A stretch of 64,000 nucleotides of DNA from Bryobacteraceae bacterium (GTDB lineage: Bacteria > Acidobacteriota > Terriglobia > Bryobacterales > Bryobacteraceae). The notes under the pieces are model-generated. The model was not told the origin of the DNA and did no database searches. It worked only from the letters and a program-made list of their open reading frames with translations. Position 1 is the stretch's first letter. Each line of letters opens with the position of its first letter. The position numbers and the translations under genes were made by a program. The stretch is taken from positions 3,720,001 to 3,784,000 of the forward strand of contig BPGE01000001.1 of assembly GCA_026002875.1 (NCBI GenBank). The letters are read 5' to 3'. This document shows, in pieces, positions 8,427 through 17,800 of this stretch.

Positions 8427-9221
8427 ATGCAGAATATGAGCTCGACAGAATGGTTCGGGCGATTCCCGCGCATTGTCCTTGTCCTGATTGCCCTGATGTG
8501 CGCCGCCGGAGGACTGTGGCGGATCTACGTTCAGAAAGCGCCTGACAGGGATGCTCTCTACTTCTTTATCGCCGCTGCAGCCATCGCTCTAGCGGAAAGC
8601 ATCCGGAAATTCAAGTTTGGAGACATGGAGATAGAGCGGGAGATCGAAACCGTCAAAGCCCAGTTGAAAGAGCTGGCGGAAGTTTCCCGCGAAGAAGCAG
8701 CGTTGCCCGTCGCACCACCAATGCCGACGAGGGCCGGCGCGGCCGGACCGGGCGCCGCCGACCCGCAGGAACTGCAAAGCGCGACTCTGGAGGGAATGGC
8801 CGAGCAACTGAAGCAGGAGATTTACCGGGATAACCTGTCGTATTGGAATGACCCGGTTCTGGAGTCCGAGCCGTTCCGCTCTGCGCCTGCGTCAGACGAG
8901 AAGGGGAACAGGATTTCGGCCAGAGTCGAGCGCTCGAAAGTTTACCCGGACATCTTCCTCGTTTCGATCCGCGTCAAGGTGTCGGACGCTGCTTCGTTCG
9001 GAGCAGAACGAAGGGTTGCGGTCTTCCTGCATCACACGTTCCGGAATTGCGTTCGGTTCGTTCCCCTGATCGGAGGGATCGCAAATCTGGAATTGCATTC
9101 TTTGGGGTGCTTCACTGTCGGTGTTCTTTTGCCCGACGGAACGAAGCTGGCGCTGAATCTTGCAGATGCCGATCTGGAAGCTTTGCCGGATGCTGACAGG
9201 AGACGCTTTCTGGCGAGCTGA
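8427..9221 (+). CDS. Membrane protein with C-terminal prokaryotic YEATS-like (pYEATS) domain
   Basis: A 264-residue protein. Two hydrophobic segments lie near residues 12-30 and 43-60, then a charged coiled-coil stretch (MEIEREIETVKAQLKELAEV), a Pro/Ala linker, and a beta-rich C-terminal domain of about 120 residues. This domain carries FLVSIRVKV, VAVFLHHTF, LHSLGCFTVGV and TKLALNL, in the order expected for pYEATS domains described in NTP-dependent conflict systems. Family assignment is from memory of the pattern and needs a profile search. The gene is visibly poorer in GC than its neighbours, a possible sign of transfer. ATG 8427 is chosen; TTG 8394 and ATG 8436 are alternatives. Confidence 0.65.
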   Translation: MQNMSSTEWFGRFPRIVLVLIALMCAAGGLWRIYVQKAPDRDALYFFIAAAAIALAESIRKFKFGDMEIEREIETVKAQLKELAEVSREEAALPVAPPMPTRAGAAGPGAADPQELQSATLEGMAEQLKQEIYRDNLSYWNDPVLESEPFRSAPASDEKGNRISARVERSKVYPDIFLVSIRVKVSDAASFGAERRVAVFLHHTFRNCVRFVPLIGGIANLELHSLGCFTVGVLLPDGTKLALNLADADLEALPDADRRRFLAS

Positions 9222-9257
9222 ACGCAAACTTCAAACTGACGGTTATACTCGGGGGAT

Positions 9258-10349
9258 ATGCGCGGGCTGATCGTGTGGCTGGGCGTGGTTTCGATGCAGG
9301 CGCAGGCGCCGCCGGGCGGGCTGGACGTGCGGGAGTACGAGCCGCGGTCGTCGCTGGTTGCGCCTGAGAATCCGCGGACGCGGGCGAAGTTTCCCTTCAT
9401 CGACGTGCACAACCATCCGCGGTTTCCGATGCCGGCGGAACAGGCGCGGAAGATGGTGGCGGAGATGGACGCGCTGAATATGCGGATGATGGGGAGCCTG
9501 TTCGTGCGCGGAGGCAACGGGGAGCGGCTGCGGCAGGCGGTGGAGAGCGCGCAGCAGGTGGCGCCGGGGCGGTTTTTCTTCTTTGCAAGCCCGGACTACT
9601 CCAACCTCGATGATCCGGACTACGGGAAGCGGGCGGCGGCGCAGTTCGAACAGGACGTGAAGCTGGGCGCGCGCGGGCTGAAGGTGTGGAAGGATCTGGG
9701 GCTGACGTTGCGCGACGGGCAGGGGCGGCGGATCCGGGTGGACGATCCACGGTTTGATCCGCTGTGGGAGGCGTGCGCGCGGCTGAAGACGCCGGTGTTC
9801 ATCCACACGGCGGACCCGCGGCAGTTCTGGGAGCCGGTGGACCGGTTCAACGAGCGGTGGCTCGAGCTGATGGAAGTGCCCGGGCGGCGGCGCGATCCGC
9901 AGAAAGATCCCTCATGGGAGCAGCTGATCGAGGAGCAGCACAACCTGTTCCGGCGGCATCCGAAGACCGTGTTCATCAACGCCCACCTGGGCTGGCTGGG
10001 AGGCGATCTGGCGAGGCTCGGAAAACTGATGGACGAGTGCCCGAACGTGCACACGGAGATCGGAGCCGTGCTGGCGGAACTGGGGCGGCAGCCGCGGTTT
10101 GCGCGGGCATGGTTCCTGCGGTATCAGGACCGGGTGGTGTTTGGAAAAGACTCGTGGAATCCGGCGGAATATCACACATATTTCCGGGTGCTGGAAACGG
10201 CGGACGAATATTTTCCGTATTACCGCCGGCGTCACGCGTTCTGGGCGATGTACGGACTGGAACTGCCGGACGAAGTGCTGAAGAAGCTGTACTACAAAAA
10301 TGCGCTGCGGCTGATACCCGGGCTGGACGCGGCGGGTTTTCCGAAGTAG
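9258..10349 (+). CDS. Exported amidohydrolase-2 family metal-dependent hydrolase
   Basis: A 363-residue TIM-barrel hydrolase. Likely metal and active-site residues are visible: HxH-type FIDVHNHP, lysine in LKVWKDLG, His in FIHTADP, His in FINAHLGW and Asp in VVFGKDSWNP. The first 17 residues (MRGLIVWLGVVSMQAQA) look like a short signal peptide, so it probably works in the periplasm. A TATACT box at 9244-9249 ends only 8 nt before the ATG, suggesting little or no leader. The family covers decarboxylases, lactonases and other hydrolases, so the substrate is open; the downstream sugar genes make a carbohydrate-related substrate possible. Confidence 0.8.
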   Translation: MRGLIVWLGVVSMQAQAPPGGLDVREYEPRSSLVAPENPRTRAKFPFIDVHNHPRFPMPAEQARKMVAEMDALNMRMMGSLFVRGGNGERLRQAVESAQQVAPGRFFFFASPDYSNLDDPDYGKRAAAQFEQDVKLGARGLKVWKDLGLTLRDGQGRRIRVDDPRFDPLWEACARLKTPVFIHTADPRQFWEPVDRFNERWLELMEVPGRRRDPQKDPSWEQLIEEQHNLFRRHPKTVFINAHLGWLGGDLARLGKLMDECPNVHTEIGAVLAELGRQPRFARAWFLRYQDRVVFGKDSWNPAEYHTYFRVLETADEYFPYYRRRHAFWAMYGLELPDEVLKKLYYKNALRLIPGLDAAGFPK

Positions 10350-10531
10350 GGAGCAAGGCAGGCAGCGGCGGGTTCCGCGTTGGGATGCAGCCGCCGCCCA
10401 AGGGCGGCGGGAAATCCGGGCGGAGAGGACGGCGGGGCTGCGCCGGACGGGTTGCAGTGGCGGTTCTGTTGCGGTGATGCGTGACATATGATGATCCCGA
10501 GCCGCGCCATGGCGCGGCGGAAGGAGGCGCG

Positions 10532-11710
10532 ATGGAGACGACACGGCGGGCTTTTGTAGCCACGGCGGCATCAGCGGCGCGGGTGCTGGGGGCGAACGAC
10601 CGCGTGCGGCTGGGCGTGATCGGCACGGGCGGACGGGGGCGGCATCTGATCCGGATGGCGAAGCTCGCCGGCGGCTGCGAGGTCGCCGCAGTATGCGACG
10701 CCTGGGACGTGCGCACGCAGGAGGGCGCGGCGGAGGTCGCGAAGCAGTTCGACGGCGCGAAGGCGGCGCAATACGGCGACTACCGGAAGCTGCTCGAGCG
10801 GAAAGATCTGGACGGCGTCATCATCGCGACGCTCGACCACTGGCACTCGCGGCAGACGGTGGATGCGCTGCGCGCGGGCAAGGACGTGTTCGTGGAGAAA
10901 CCGATGACGTCGCTGCCCGAGCAGGGGCACGACATTGTGCGGGCGGTGCGCGAGACGGGAAAGCTGGTGCAGGTGGGCGTGCAGCAGCGCTCGATCGAGC
11001 ATTTCATCGAGGCGAAGCAGAAGTACTTCGACACCGGGCGCATCGGGCGCGTGCATCTGGTGCGGACTTACTGGAACGCGAACACGGGCTATCTGACGCC
11101 GGTGCCGCCCGGCATGGAGACCAAGCCGCCGGGGCTCGACTGGGACGCAGTGCTCGGGTGGCTGCCGAAACGCCCGTGGAATCCGAGGATGTATTTCAAC
11201 CGGTTCGCGTATTGGGAATTCTCGACCGGCGGGCAGACGGGCGGGCTGTTCGTGCATCTGGTGGACGTCGTGCACTGGTATCTGGGACTGCAGAAGCCGC
11301 TGTCGGCGGTGGCGCTGGGCGGGATTTACCAATACGACGACGGACGCGACACTCCGGACAACATCAACTTCATCCTGGATTATCCGCAGCGGGTGAACGT
11401 GACGTTCGAGGCGACGATCAGCGATCTGAACCCGCGCGAGTCGGTGGACATCGTGTTTCTGGGCACGGAAGGGCGGCTGCACATTTTCCGCGCCGGCTAC
11501 CGGTACCTGCCGAAAGAGGGCGAGCCGGAGGTGCAGAAAGGCGGACCCGAGCCGGCGCACATGGCGAATTTCCTCGACTGCATCCGCACGCGGAAGCAGC
11601 CGAACGCGAACGCGGTGGACGGGCACTATTCGGCGATGGCGTGCCACATCGGCAACATCGCTTACAAAGAAGGGCGGCGCGTGGAGTGGGACGCGAAGTG
11701 GGACGTCTGA
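10532..11710 (+). CDS. Gfo/Idh/MocA family oxidoreductase with Tat-like signal
   Basis: A 392-residue NAD(P)-dependent dehydrogenase. Residues 1-20 carry a twin-arginine-like start (METTRRAFVATAASAARV). A Rossmann fold follows (RLGVIGTGGRGRHL), then the family EKPMTS motif and an LDHWHS segment, and a C-terminal domain with GGLFVHLVDVVHWYLG. The frame is open from 10481, but the AGGAGG at 10522-10527 four bases before ATG 10532 decides the start. Related proteins oxidise sugars or sugar derivatives; a Tat signal implies export with bound cofactor. It leads an operon with a TIM-barrel isomerase and a ThuA protein. Confidence 0.9.
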   Translation: METTRRAFVATAASAARVLGANDRVRLGVIGTGGRGRHLIRMAKLAGGCEVAAVCDAWDVRTQEGAAEVAKQFDGAKAAQYGDYRKLLERKDLDGVIIATLDHWHSRQTVDALRAGKDVFVEKPMTSLPEQGHDIVRAVRETGKLVQVGVQQRSIEHFIEAKQKYFDTGRIGRVHLVRTYWNANTGYLTPVPPGMETKPPGLDWDAVLGWLPKRPWNPRMYFNRFAYWEFSTGGQTGGLFVHLVDVVHWYLGLQKPLSAVALGGIYQYDDGRDTPDNINFILDYPQRVNVTFEATISDLNPRESVDIVFLGTEGRLHIFRAGYRYLPKEGEPEVQKGGPEPAHMANFLDCIRTRKQPNANAVDGHYSAMACHIGNIAYKEGRRVEWDAKWDV

Positions 11711-11734
11711 GCAGGCGCTGAAAGGAGAACGGAG

Positions 11735-12559
11735 ATGACCCCGGGCATCAACATGGAGTTCATCCGGTGCGAGGACAAGCCGTTTGCCGCCGGCGTCGAG
11801 CGCGCGGCGCAGATCGGCTACAGGTATATCGAGCCGATGGTGCACAACGGGCGCGAGCTGCTGAGCGAGGCGGGCTATTTTCATTCCGTGTCGATGGATG
11901 AAGAGCCGCTGTTCATCCGGGATCTGATCGAAAGCCACGGCCTGAAGTGCAGCGGGCTGTCGGCGCATACGCCGCTGATGAGGCCGGAGATCAGCGTTCC
12001 GTATCTCGAAAAAGCCATCCGCTTCGCCCATGCGCTGGGCGCGCCGGTGGTGAACACGGATGAAGGAATCCGCCCGGCGTGGCTCGATGATGAAGAGATC
12101 TGGCACGTGATGCGGTACACGCTGAAGAAGGTGCTGCCGGTGGCGGAGCGCTACGGGGTGTTCATCGGGATCGAGCCGCATCAGTCGATTTCGAAGACGA
12201 CGGAGGGGCTGCTGCGGATTGCGGCGCTGGTGGAATCGCCGATGCTGCGGATCAACTACGACACGGGCAACGCGTACCTGGCGGGAGAAGATCCGTATGC
12301 GGGGCTCGATGCAGCGGGCGAACTGATCGTCCACGTCCATGCGAAGGACATTTCGATCCAGCATGCGGAAGCCGAGCAGGGCAAGGTGACGGGAACACCG
12401 GTGGGGTGCGCGTGCGGCGACGGGGTGATCGACTGGCGGCGCGTGGTGGCGATCCTGAAGAAGCACGGCTTCGACGGGGTGCTGAGCGTCGAGTGCGGGA
12501 CGCCGGAGCAGGCGGCGCGGTCGCTTGCGCATCTGAACGAGGTGATCGCCAGTGCGTAG
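11735..12559 (+). CDS. Sugar phosphate isomerase/epimerase-like TIM-barrel protein
   Basis: A 274-residue xylose-isomerase/AP-endonuclease-2-type TIM barrel. Visible segments include IGYRYIEPMVHNG, GLSAHTPL, the metal-site Glu in VFIGIEPHQ, NYDTGNAYL, LIVHVHAKDI and VLSVECG. Strong Shine-Dalgarno (AAAGGAGAACGG) precedes ATG 11735, 24 nt after the dehydrogenase gene. No signal peptide is seen, in contrast to its neighbours. Members isomerise, epimerise or eliminate on sugars and keto-sugars; the exact reaction is unknown. The dehydrogenase/isomerase/ThuA set suggests a keto-sugar pathway (inference). Confidence 0.88.
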   Translation: MTPGINMEFIRCEDKPFAAGVERAAQIGYRYIEPMVHNGRELLSEAGYFHSVSMDEEPLFIRDLIESHGLKCSGLSAHTPLMRPEISVPYLEKAIRFAHALGAPVVNTDEGIRPAWLDDEEIWHVMRYTLKKVLPVAERYGVFIGIEPHQSISKTTEGLLRIAALVESPMLRINYDTGNAYLAGEDPYAGLDAAGELIVHVHAKDISIQHAEAEQGKVTGTPVGCACGDGVIDWRRVVAILKKHGFDGVLSVECGTPEQAARSLAHLNEVIASA

Positions 12560-14027
12560 AGTGCTTGTGCTGCTCGCAGCCGGAGTGATGGCGCAGCCGC
12601 CGGCGGAGGTGCCTGACCGGTTCTATTTTGAGGAGGGCAGGATCCGGGTGCTGATCCTGACGGGGCGGAACAACCACGACTGGCGCGCGACAACGCCGGT
12701 GCTGCGGACGGCGCTGGAAGCGACAGGTCGGTTCGACGTGCGGGTGGCGGAGGAGCCGGCGGGGCTCGATGAAAAAACATTGCGTCCCTATCATGTTCTG
12801 GTGTCGAACTACTGCGGTCCGCGGTGGGGCGCGGCGGCGGAGGCGGCAGTGGCGGGGTTCGTGCGCGAAGGGAAAGGGCTGGTTGTGGTGCACGCGGCGA
12901 GCTACCCGTTCGGGGAAACCGAGGTGCTGGGGGAGAAGATGACGCGGACGGGCGTGCATCAGGCGCCCTGGAAAGAGTGGGGCGAGATGGTGGGCGCGGT
13001 GTGGTCGGAGAAGGAGCCGCGCACGGGGCACGGGCGGCGGCATGCCTACCGGGTGGAGTGGACGGGCGAGGCGCATCCGGTGGCGGAAGGGATGGCGCCG
13101 TTCCTGATCTCCGACGAGCTGTACCATCACTTCCGGCTGAAGCCGGGCAACGTGGTGCTGGCGGAGGCGTTCGACGACGCGGCGCTGGGCGGGACGGGGA
13201 AGCGCGAGCCTCTGATCTGGGCGCGCGCGTACGGGAAGGGGCGCGTGTTTCATACGGCGCTGGGGCACGACGTGGACGCGATGATGGCGCCGGGGTTCCT
13301 GGCGTCGTATGCGCGCGGGGCGGAGTGGGCCGCGACGGGCAAGGTGGAGTTGCCGGCGCGGATCGACATGAATCCGAAGGACGCGAATGCGGTGCGCGTG
13401 CTGCTGGTGACGGGCGGGCACGATCACGAGGCGTCGTTCTATCAGGTGCTGGAAGGGCACCGGGACATCCGGGTGAACGTGGACCCGCACCCGGTGGCGT
13501 TCCGGCATGATCTGCGGAAGCTGTACGACGTGCTGGTGCTGTACGACTCGGTTCAGGCGGAGCATCTGCCGGAAAGGCACCGGGAGAACCTGCGGGCGTT
13601 CATCGAGTCAGGCAAGGGCGTGGTGCTGCTGCACCATGCGATCGTGGATTTCGCCGACTGGGAGTGGTGGTGGCGCGAGGTGATGGGCGGGCTGTACGTG
13701 CTGAAAGCCCGGGAGGGGATGCCGGCGTCGAGCTATCTGCATGATGTCGAGATGGTCGTGGAGCCCGTGGGCGGGCATCCGGTGACGCGCGGGCTGCCGC
13801 CGATGCGGCTGTTCGATGAGACCTACAAGAACGTGTGGCGGCGGGAGGATGTGATTCCGCTGCTGAGGACGAGCCATCCGACGAGCGATGCGGTCATCGG
13901 ATGGGTGAGCCCGTATGCGAAGTCGCGGGTGGTGTTTCTGCAGCCGGGCCACGGGCGGGAGACGCACGAGCTGCCGTGGTACCGGCGGCTGGTGCGGCAG
14001 GCGGTGCTGTGGACGGCGGGGCGGTGA
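12552..14027 (+). CDS. Exported protein with two tandem ThuA-like domains
   Basis: A 491-residue protein with a short signal peptide (VRRVLVLLAAGVMAQ) and two ThuA/glutamine-amidotransferase-like domains. The first (about 30-260) contains RVLILTGRNNHDWRAT, LVVVHAAS and KGRVFHTALGHD. The second (about 275-490) contains RVLLVTGGHDHEASFY, GVVLLHHAI and RVVFLQPGHGRETH. ThuA is named from trehalose use in rhizobia and is common beside keto-sugar enzymes. The GTG start at 12552 overlaps the previous stop by 8 nt, giving translational coupling. Duplication of the domain within one chain is visible. Substrate unknown. Confidence 0.85.
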   Translation: MRRVLVLLAAGVMAQPPAEVPDRFYFEEGRIRVLILTGRNNHDWRATTPVLRTALEATGRFDVRVAEEPAGLDEKTLRPYHVLVSNYCGPRWGAAAEAAVAGFVREGKGLVVVHAASYPFGETEVLGEKMTRTGVHQAPWKEWGEMVGAVWSEKEPRTGHGRRHAYRVEWTGEAHPVAEGMAPFLISDELYHHFRLKPGNVVLAEAFDDAALGGTGKREPLIWARAYGKGRVFHTALGHDVDAMMAPGFLASYARGAEWAATGKVELPARIDMNPKDANAVRVLLVTGGHDHEASFYQVLEGHRDIRVNVDPHPVAFRHDLRKLYDVLVLYDSVQAEHLPERHRENLRAFIESGKGVVLLHHAIVDFADWEWWWREVMGGLYVLKAREGMPASSYLHDVEMVVEPVGGHPVTRGLPPMRLFDETYKNVWRREDVIPLLRTSHPTSDAVIGWVSPYAKSRVVFLQPGHGRETHELPWYRRLVRQAVLWTAGR

Positions 14028-14111
14028 GAGCAGGGGGCGGGGGAGCCCTCGACGAAGCGGCGACCTCCGGGGGGACGGCCTAATCCGGTTCCGGGCGGCC
14101 GACGAGCAGGG

Positions 14112-14723
14112 TCAGGCAGCGGGTGCGGGGCCGAGTTCGATGAGGAAGCCGTTCTTGCCGGCGTTGACGGCGCGGGTGGAGCCGAGCTGGGTGACGACGC
14201 CGGCAGCCTCGTGGACATGCCCGCAGGCGAACCAGGCGGGCTGCTCGCGTTCGATGAAGTCGCGGATGGCCTGGCTGCCGATATGGCGGTCGAAGTGAGC
14301 CTTGTCGAGATCGGTTCCGAACGGCGGGCAGTGGCAGACGAGGACCAGCGGCTTGAGTCCGGCGAAGCGCGCGAGCCGTTCGGCGATCTCTTCTTCGGAG
14401 TATTCGCCCGGAGTGTTGAACGGGGTCGGGGGACTGTGACCGAGTCCGGCGATGCGCCAGCCGTCGAGCTCGAGATGCCGCCCGTGGAGCGCATTGAGGC
14501 GATGACGGCGGCAGAAGGCTTCGATTTCGGATTCGTGCTCGTGATTGCCGGGCAGGACCCAGACATTGGGCACGCGGCGCTGCAGGGCCGGGGCCATCCT
14601 GTCGAGACCGCGGCCCCACGAGACGAGATCCCCGGCCGCGATGTAGAGGTCGGCCTCGCGCTCCATCAGGGCATCGAGCGCATCGCGGTCGCCGTGGATG
14701 TCGGAAAAAACCAGGATTCGCAT
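14112..14723 (-). CDS. Calcineurin-like metallophosphoesterase
   Basis: A 203-residue protein with the standard metallophosphoesterase motifs in order: FSDIHGD, AAGDLVSWG, LPGNHEHE, CHCPPFGTD and CGHVHEAAG. These residues bind two metal ions and hydrolyse phosphomono- or diesters. ATG 14723 is chosen because GGAAG lies a few bases upstream; an in-frame ATG at 14735 would add MEAA but has no ribosome site. It is transcribed alone and converges with the ThuA gene. The substrate cannot be told from sequence. Confidence 0.88.
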   Translation of the reverse strand: MRILVFSDIHGDRDALDALMEREADLYIAAGDLVSWGRGLDRMAPALQRRVPNVWVLPGNHEHESEIEAFCRRHRLNALHGRHLELDGWRIAGLGHSPPTPFNTPGEYSEEEIAERLARFAGLKPLVLVCHCPPFGTDLDKAHFDRHIGSQAIRDFIEREQPAWFACGHVHEAAGVVTQLGSTRAVNAGKNGFLIELGPAPAA

Positions 14724-14864
14724 TGCTGCTTCCATTCTAGGAAGCGCGATCCGCGGCGGGGAAGGAATCGGAGCGTCTCTGCTGCGCGTCCAATCAGGTA
14801 GCGCCTAACCCGTTGCTACACTGAAGGCAGAAGGGGCGCGGCCCACCCGTTGCAGAAGACAGTC

Positions 14865-17800
14865 ATGGCGATCGAACCCAAGCAGAGACCCACCGTGAAT
14901 TCGTGGCTCGAGGAAGAGCTATACCAGGAGTTTGTCAACCGGCCCGGCCAGGTGGATGAAAGCTGGCAGCAGCGTTTCACGGCCGAGCCGCCCGTCGAGG
15001 TGACGCCGCCGCCGGTGAGCCAGACGGTGGTGCTGCCGGAACCGGAGCCGGCGAAGGCTGCCGCGCCCGTGATGGTTCCTGCGCTGACGCTCAGCCCGAG
15101 CGAGCAGCTGGTTCCGCTGAAGGGCGCGCCGGCGCGGATCGCCGAGAACATGACGGCGAGCCTCGCGGTGCCCACGGCGACGAGCCAGCGGGTGATTCCG
15201 GTGAAGGTGATCGACGAGAACCGGCGGCTGCTGAACCACTGGCGTTCGCTGCACGGCCAGTCGAAGATCAGCTACACGCACCTGATCGCGTGGGCGGTGG
15301 TGCGGGCGATCAGGCACATGCCGGTGATCAACGACGCCTACGCGGAGGTGGACGGGCAGCCGCACCGCATCGTCCGGCGGCAGATCAACCTCGGCATTGC
15401 GGTGGACGTCGCCGGCAAGGACGGGCACCGGTCGCTGCTGGTGCCCTCGATCAAGAACGCCGGCGAGATGAGCTTCTACGAGTTCATGCGCGCCTTCGAC
15501 GACATCGTCGAGCGGGCGCGCAAGGGCAAGCTCACGCCCGATGATTTTCTGGGAACCACGGTGTCGCTGACGAACCCGGGCACCGTGGGCACGGTGGGCA
15601 GCGTGCCGCGGCTGATGCCGGGGCAGGGCGCGATCATCGCCACCGGCGCGATCGACTGGCCGGCGGGATTCCAGGGCGTGAGCGAAGAGCTGCGCGCGGC
15701 GCTGGGGCTGTGCAAGGTGATGACGATCACCTGCACGTACGATCACCGGATCATCCAGGGGGCGGAGAGCGGGGCGTTCCTCGGCAAGCTGCAGGACCTG
15801 CTGGAAGGCGAAGACCGGTTCTACGACGAGATCTTCGAGCAGACGGGCATGCCGTACCAGCCGTTCCGCTGGGAGGTCGACCGCGGGGGCGCCTCGGCGG
15901 GCTTCGGAGAGCCACAGCGGATGGGCGAGATCGCCAAGCAGGCAGCCGTGCTGCAGCTGATCAACGCGTACCGGGTCCGGGGCCATCTGATCGCGGATCT
16001 GAATCCGCTGGGCGTCAAGCCGTCCTACCATCCCGAGCTCGACCCGGCCAACTACGGGCTGACGATCTGGGACTTCGACCGGCAGTTCATGACGGGGAGC
16101 CTGGCGATTCCGGGCGACCTGAAGCTGGCGCGGCTGCGCGACATCATCGAGCAGCTGCGGCAGACCTACTGCGGGCGGCTGGGCTGCGAGTACATGCACA
16201 TCCAGCACCCGGAGGAGAAGCGGTGGCTGCAGGAGCGCATGGAGCCGCAGGCCAACAACTGGCCGCTGGATGACACGACGCGGCGGCGGATTCTGCTGCG
16301 GCTGCTGCAGGCGGAGGGGTTCGAGAACTTCCTCCACACGCGGTTCGTGGGGCAGAAGCGGTTTTCGCTGGAAGGCGGCGAGAGCGCGATGGTGGTGCTG
16401 GACGAGTGCCTGGAGCGCGCCGCCGAAGCGGGCGTGCAGGAGATCGTCATCGGCATGGCTCACCGCGGGCGGCTGACGGTGCTCGCCAACCTGATCGGGA
16501 AGTCGATGGCGCAGGTGTTCGGCGAGTTCGAGGGCGTGGTGGATCCCGACATGGCGCAGGGGTCGGGCGACGTCAAATACCATCTGGGCGCGAGCGGGGT
16601 GCAGCGCACGTCATCGGGGCGCGAGATCAAGGTTTCGCTGTCGCCCAATCCCAGCCATCTGGAAGCCGTGAACCCGGTGGTGGAGGGCATTGTCCGCGCG
16701 AAGCAGACGTTCATGGGCGACGAGAAGCGCGAGAAGGTGCTGCCCGTGCTCGTGCATGGAGACGCCGCTTTCGCCGGACAGGGCGTGGTGGCTGAGACGC
16801 TGAACCTCTCGCTGCTGAAGGGCTATACGACCGGCGGCACGATCCATCTGGTGATCAACAACCAGATCGGATTCACCGCCACGGCTGAAGAGAGCCGCTC
16901 TTCCACCTACTGCACGGACGTGGCGCGGATGGTGCAGGCGCCGATCCTGCACGTCAACGGCGACGATCCGGAAGCGTGCGCGCGGGCGATGCAGATCGCG
17001 CTCGACTACCGGATGAAGTTCAAGAAGGACGTGGTCATCGATCTGGTCTGCTACCGCAAGTACGGCCACAACGAAGGCGACGACCCGAGCTACACGCAGC
17101 CGGTGATGTACCGGACGATCAAGGCGAAGGATTCTCCGGGCACGCTGTACACGCAACGGCTGCTGCGCGAAGGCGTGGTGACGAAAGACGCGGTGGAGCG
17201 GATCAAGAGGCAGATCCAGGACGCGCTGAACGCCGCCCATGAAGAGGCTGTCCGCAAGGGCGAGAAGTGGGAGCTGCAGGAAGTCACCGAGTACGAAGAA
17301 GCCACGATTCCGCACATCTGCCCGCGCACGGCGGCAGACGAGGCTCTTCTTGAGAAGGTGATCGAGGGCATCACGACGTTTCCCGAGAGCTTCACGCTGC
17401 ACCCGAAGCTGAAGCCGTTCATCGAGCGCCGGCGCGAGATTCTGCGGGGCGGTCCGGTGGACTGGGCGGCGGCGGAGACGCTCGCCTTCGGCACGCTGGT
17501 GCTGGAAGGCACGCCCGTGCGGCTCAGCGGGCAGGACAGCGGGCGCGGGACGTTCTCGCAGCGCCATCTGGAGTATTTCGACTACAACACGGGCGAGCCG
17601 TACACTCCGCTGCAGCATCTGGACCCGCGGCAGGCGCGGTTCGAAGTGTACGACAGCAGCCTGAGCGAATACGCGGTGATGGGGTTCGAATACGGCTACT
17701 CGCTGGGGGATCCGCTGACGCTGACGCTGTGGGAGGCGCAGTTCGGCGACTTCGCCAACGGCGCGCAGATCATGATCGACCAGTTCATCGCCGCGGGCGA

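Noticed and set aside
10571-13580. Long minus-strand frames opposite the dehydrogenase, isomerase and ThuA genes.
   Set aside because: Arg/His/Pro-rich shadows without ribosome sites or motifs.
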